This document shows, one piece after another, positions 13,719 to 14,848 of a DNA stretch of 14,848 nt (the first letter of the stretch is position 1; each line of letters begins with the position of its first letter). The stretch is from Methylococcaceae bacterium (GTDB lineage Bacteria > Pseudomonadota > Gammaproteobacteria > Methylococcales > Methylococcaceae): assembly GCA_005792805.1 (NCBI GenBank), contig SXQV01000208.1, forward strand, positions 1 to 14,848. Reading direction: 5' to 3'. The notes under the pieces were generated by a model. That model was not told where the DNA came from, searched no databases, and saw only the letters and a list, made by a program, of their open reading frames with translations. A program made the position numbers and the translations under genes.

Positions 13719-14848
13719 ATGAATCAACCAGGCAAGGTCTCCGGCTACCGCTCCCTTTTTATCTGGCTCGCCGTGGCCCTGTTTGGTGCCGCATCGGTGG
13801 GCGGAATTGCCCTGAACAGAGGGGAGACGGTCAATAGCTTCTGGTTTGTTACGGCTGCCGTATGTATTTACGCGCTGGGCTATCGGTTCTACAGCGCTTT
13901 TGTAGCGGCCAGGGTGCTGGTGCTGGATGGTTCGCGGGCGACGCCGGCGGAGCGTTTCGAGGATGGGCGTGATTTTGTGCCGACCAATAAATGGGTGGTC
14001 TTTGGGCATCACTTCGCGGCGATTGCCGGACCAGGCCCGCTGATCGGGCCGACGCTGGCGGCACAGTTCGGCTATCTTCCGGGGACGCTATGGATTTTGA
14101 TTGGTGCGGTCATTGGCGGTTGTGTGCAGGATTTCGTCATTCTGTTCTGCTCGATCCGCCGTGACGGACGGTCACTGGGGCAGATGGCGCGGGATGAGTT
14201 GGGGCCGATCGGTGGCAACACGGCGATGCTGGGCGTGATGAGTATCATGATTATTCTGATCGCCGTGCTGGGCCTGATCGTAGTGAATGCAATGAAACAC
14301 AGTCCCTGGGCGGCCTCGACAGTCGGCGCGACGATTCCGATTGCCATGGTCGTCGGTTTCTACATGACCAGGCTGCGCCCGGGGCGGGTAATAGAGTCTA
14401 CCGTTCTCGGTGTTGGACTGCTGTTTTTTGCAGTCTGGGGCGGTGGCTACATTGACCACCATGAAGGGCTGCGCGGCTGGTTTGACTACGATGCCGAACC
14501 GCTGGCGTTCATGGTGATTGCCTACGGCTTTGCGGCGGCGGTATTGCCGGTGTGGCTGCTGCGGGCACCGCGTGATTATCTGTCGACGTTTATGAAGCTT
14601 GGCACGATCGCCGCGCTGGCAATTGCCATCATCGTCTTGCATCCGGAAGTCAAAATGCCGGCAGTGACGCGCTTTATCGACGGCAGCGGACCGATCTTCG
14701 GCGGCAAGCTGTTTCCCTTTGTGTTCATCACCATTGCCTGCGGGGCGATTTCCGGGTTCAATGCCCTGATCTCGTCCGGCACCACGCAGAAACTGCTGGC
14801 AAACGAGGCGGATGCGCGATTTATCGGATACGGCGCAATGATGATGGA
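13719..14848 (+). CDS. cstA: Carbon starvation protein A, 5' part (3' end outside window)
   Basis: A multi-pass inner-membrane transporter; the family imports pyruvate or peptides, often under carbon limitation. Open from ATG 13719 to the window end, 376 complete codons, about half of the usual length of about 700 residues. It is not truncated by mutation. Family motifs: VLDGSRATPAERF, DFVPTNKWVVFGHHF, IAGPGPLIGPTLAAQFGY (about residues 95-120), GCVQDF and SIRRDGRSLGQMAR, then several hydrophobic helices and CGAISGFNALISSGTTQK near the cut end. The start lacks a clear ribosome binding site; ATG 13714 is out of frame and stops at once. It is divergent to mtaD, with a hairpin in the leader. Identification is secure. 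Confidence 0.95.
   Translation, partial: MNQPGKVSGYRSLFIWLAVALFGAASVGGIALNRGETVNSFWFVTAAVCIYALGYRFYSAFVAARVLVLDGSRATPAERFEDGRDFVPTNKWVVFGHHFAAIAGPGPLIGPTLAAQFGYLPGTLWILIGAVIGGCVQDFVILFCSIRRDGRSLGQMARDELGPIGGNTAMLGVMSIMIILIAVLGLIVVNAMKHSPWAASTVGATIPIAMVVGFYMTRLRPGRVIESTVLGVGLLFFAVWGGGYIDHHEGLRGWFDYDAEPLAFMVIAYGFAAAVLPVWLLRAPRDYLSTFMKLGTIAALAIAIIVLHPEVKMPAVTRFIDGSGPIFGGKLFPFVFITIACGAISGFNALISSGTTQKLLANEADARFIGYGAMMM

Noticed and set aside
14172..14642. Minus-strand ORF opposite cstA
   Set aside because: The cstA plus frame has strong family motifs throughout, and the minus product is only low-complexity polar sequence.
1..14848. CRISPR arrays, tRNA or rRNA genes, insertion sequences, phage genes
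   Set aside because: No regularly spaced direct repeats, no cloverleaf or rRNA signatures, and no transposase or integrase reading frames were seen in either strand.

Overview
The window looks like chromosomal DNA of a GC-rich gammaproteobacterium. The order mtaD-ubiG-mupP-SDR(yciK-like) on the minus strand is the arrangement known from Pseudomonas, and the aroC, ubiG, mupP, sufT and cstA products all read as proteobacterial. I cannot name the genus. No tRNA, rRNA, CRISPR array, insertion sequence or phage gene was seen.

Layout. (1) Positions 1-2050, plus strand: the 3' part of aroC (chorismate synthase), then an MFS transporter 18 bases downstream. (2) Positions 2142-3185, minus strand: an AraC-family regulator, convergent with the transporter. 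(3) Positions 3499-9112, plus strand: an accessory block of exported proteins. It holds a 246-aa protein of unknown family with eight cysteines, two related secreted proteins of 750 and 501 aa (beta-propeller-like repeats followed by three and one four-cysteine InlB-type repeats), and a 155-aa exported beta-rich protein. A 452-base gap between the two large genes holds two tiny overlapping ORFs, one with a signal peptide. (4) Positions 9239-13334, minus strand: a compact housekeeping operon, transcribed mtaD, ubiG, mupP, SDR, sufT, with two ATGA stop/start overlaps. (5) Positions 13719-14848, plus strand: the 5' part of cstA, cut by the window end.

How the genes fit together. The minus-strand operon joins purine/SAM by-product salvage (MtaD), ubiquinone O-methylation (UbiG), MurNAc-6-phosphate dephosphorylation in cell-wall recycling (MupP), an SDR oxidoreductase of unknown substrate and an Fe-S maturation factor (SufT). 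The plus-strand block at 3499-9112 is the unusual part. Every product has an N-terminal signal peptide, most are cysteine-paired in a way that suits an oxidising compartment, and an AraC regulator is divergent to the first gene across a gap holding a perfect 10-bp inverted repeat. This may be a regulated set of surface or secreted proteins, but no partner, substrate or phenotype can be read from the sequence. The start of the block (about 3255-4440) is visibly AT-richer than its surroundings, which suggests a different origin.
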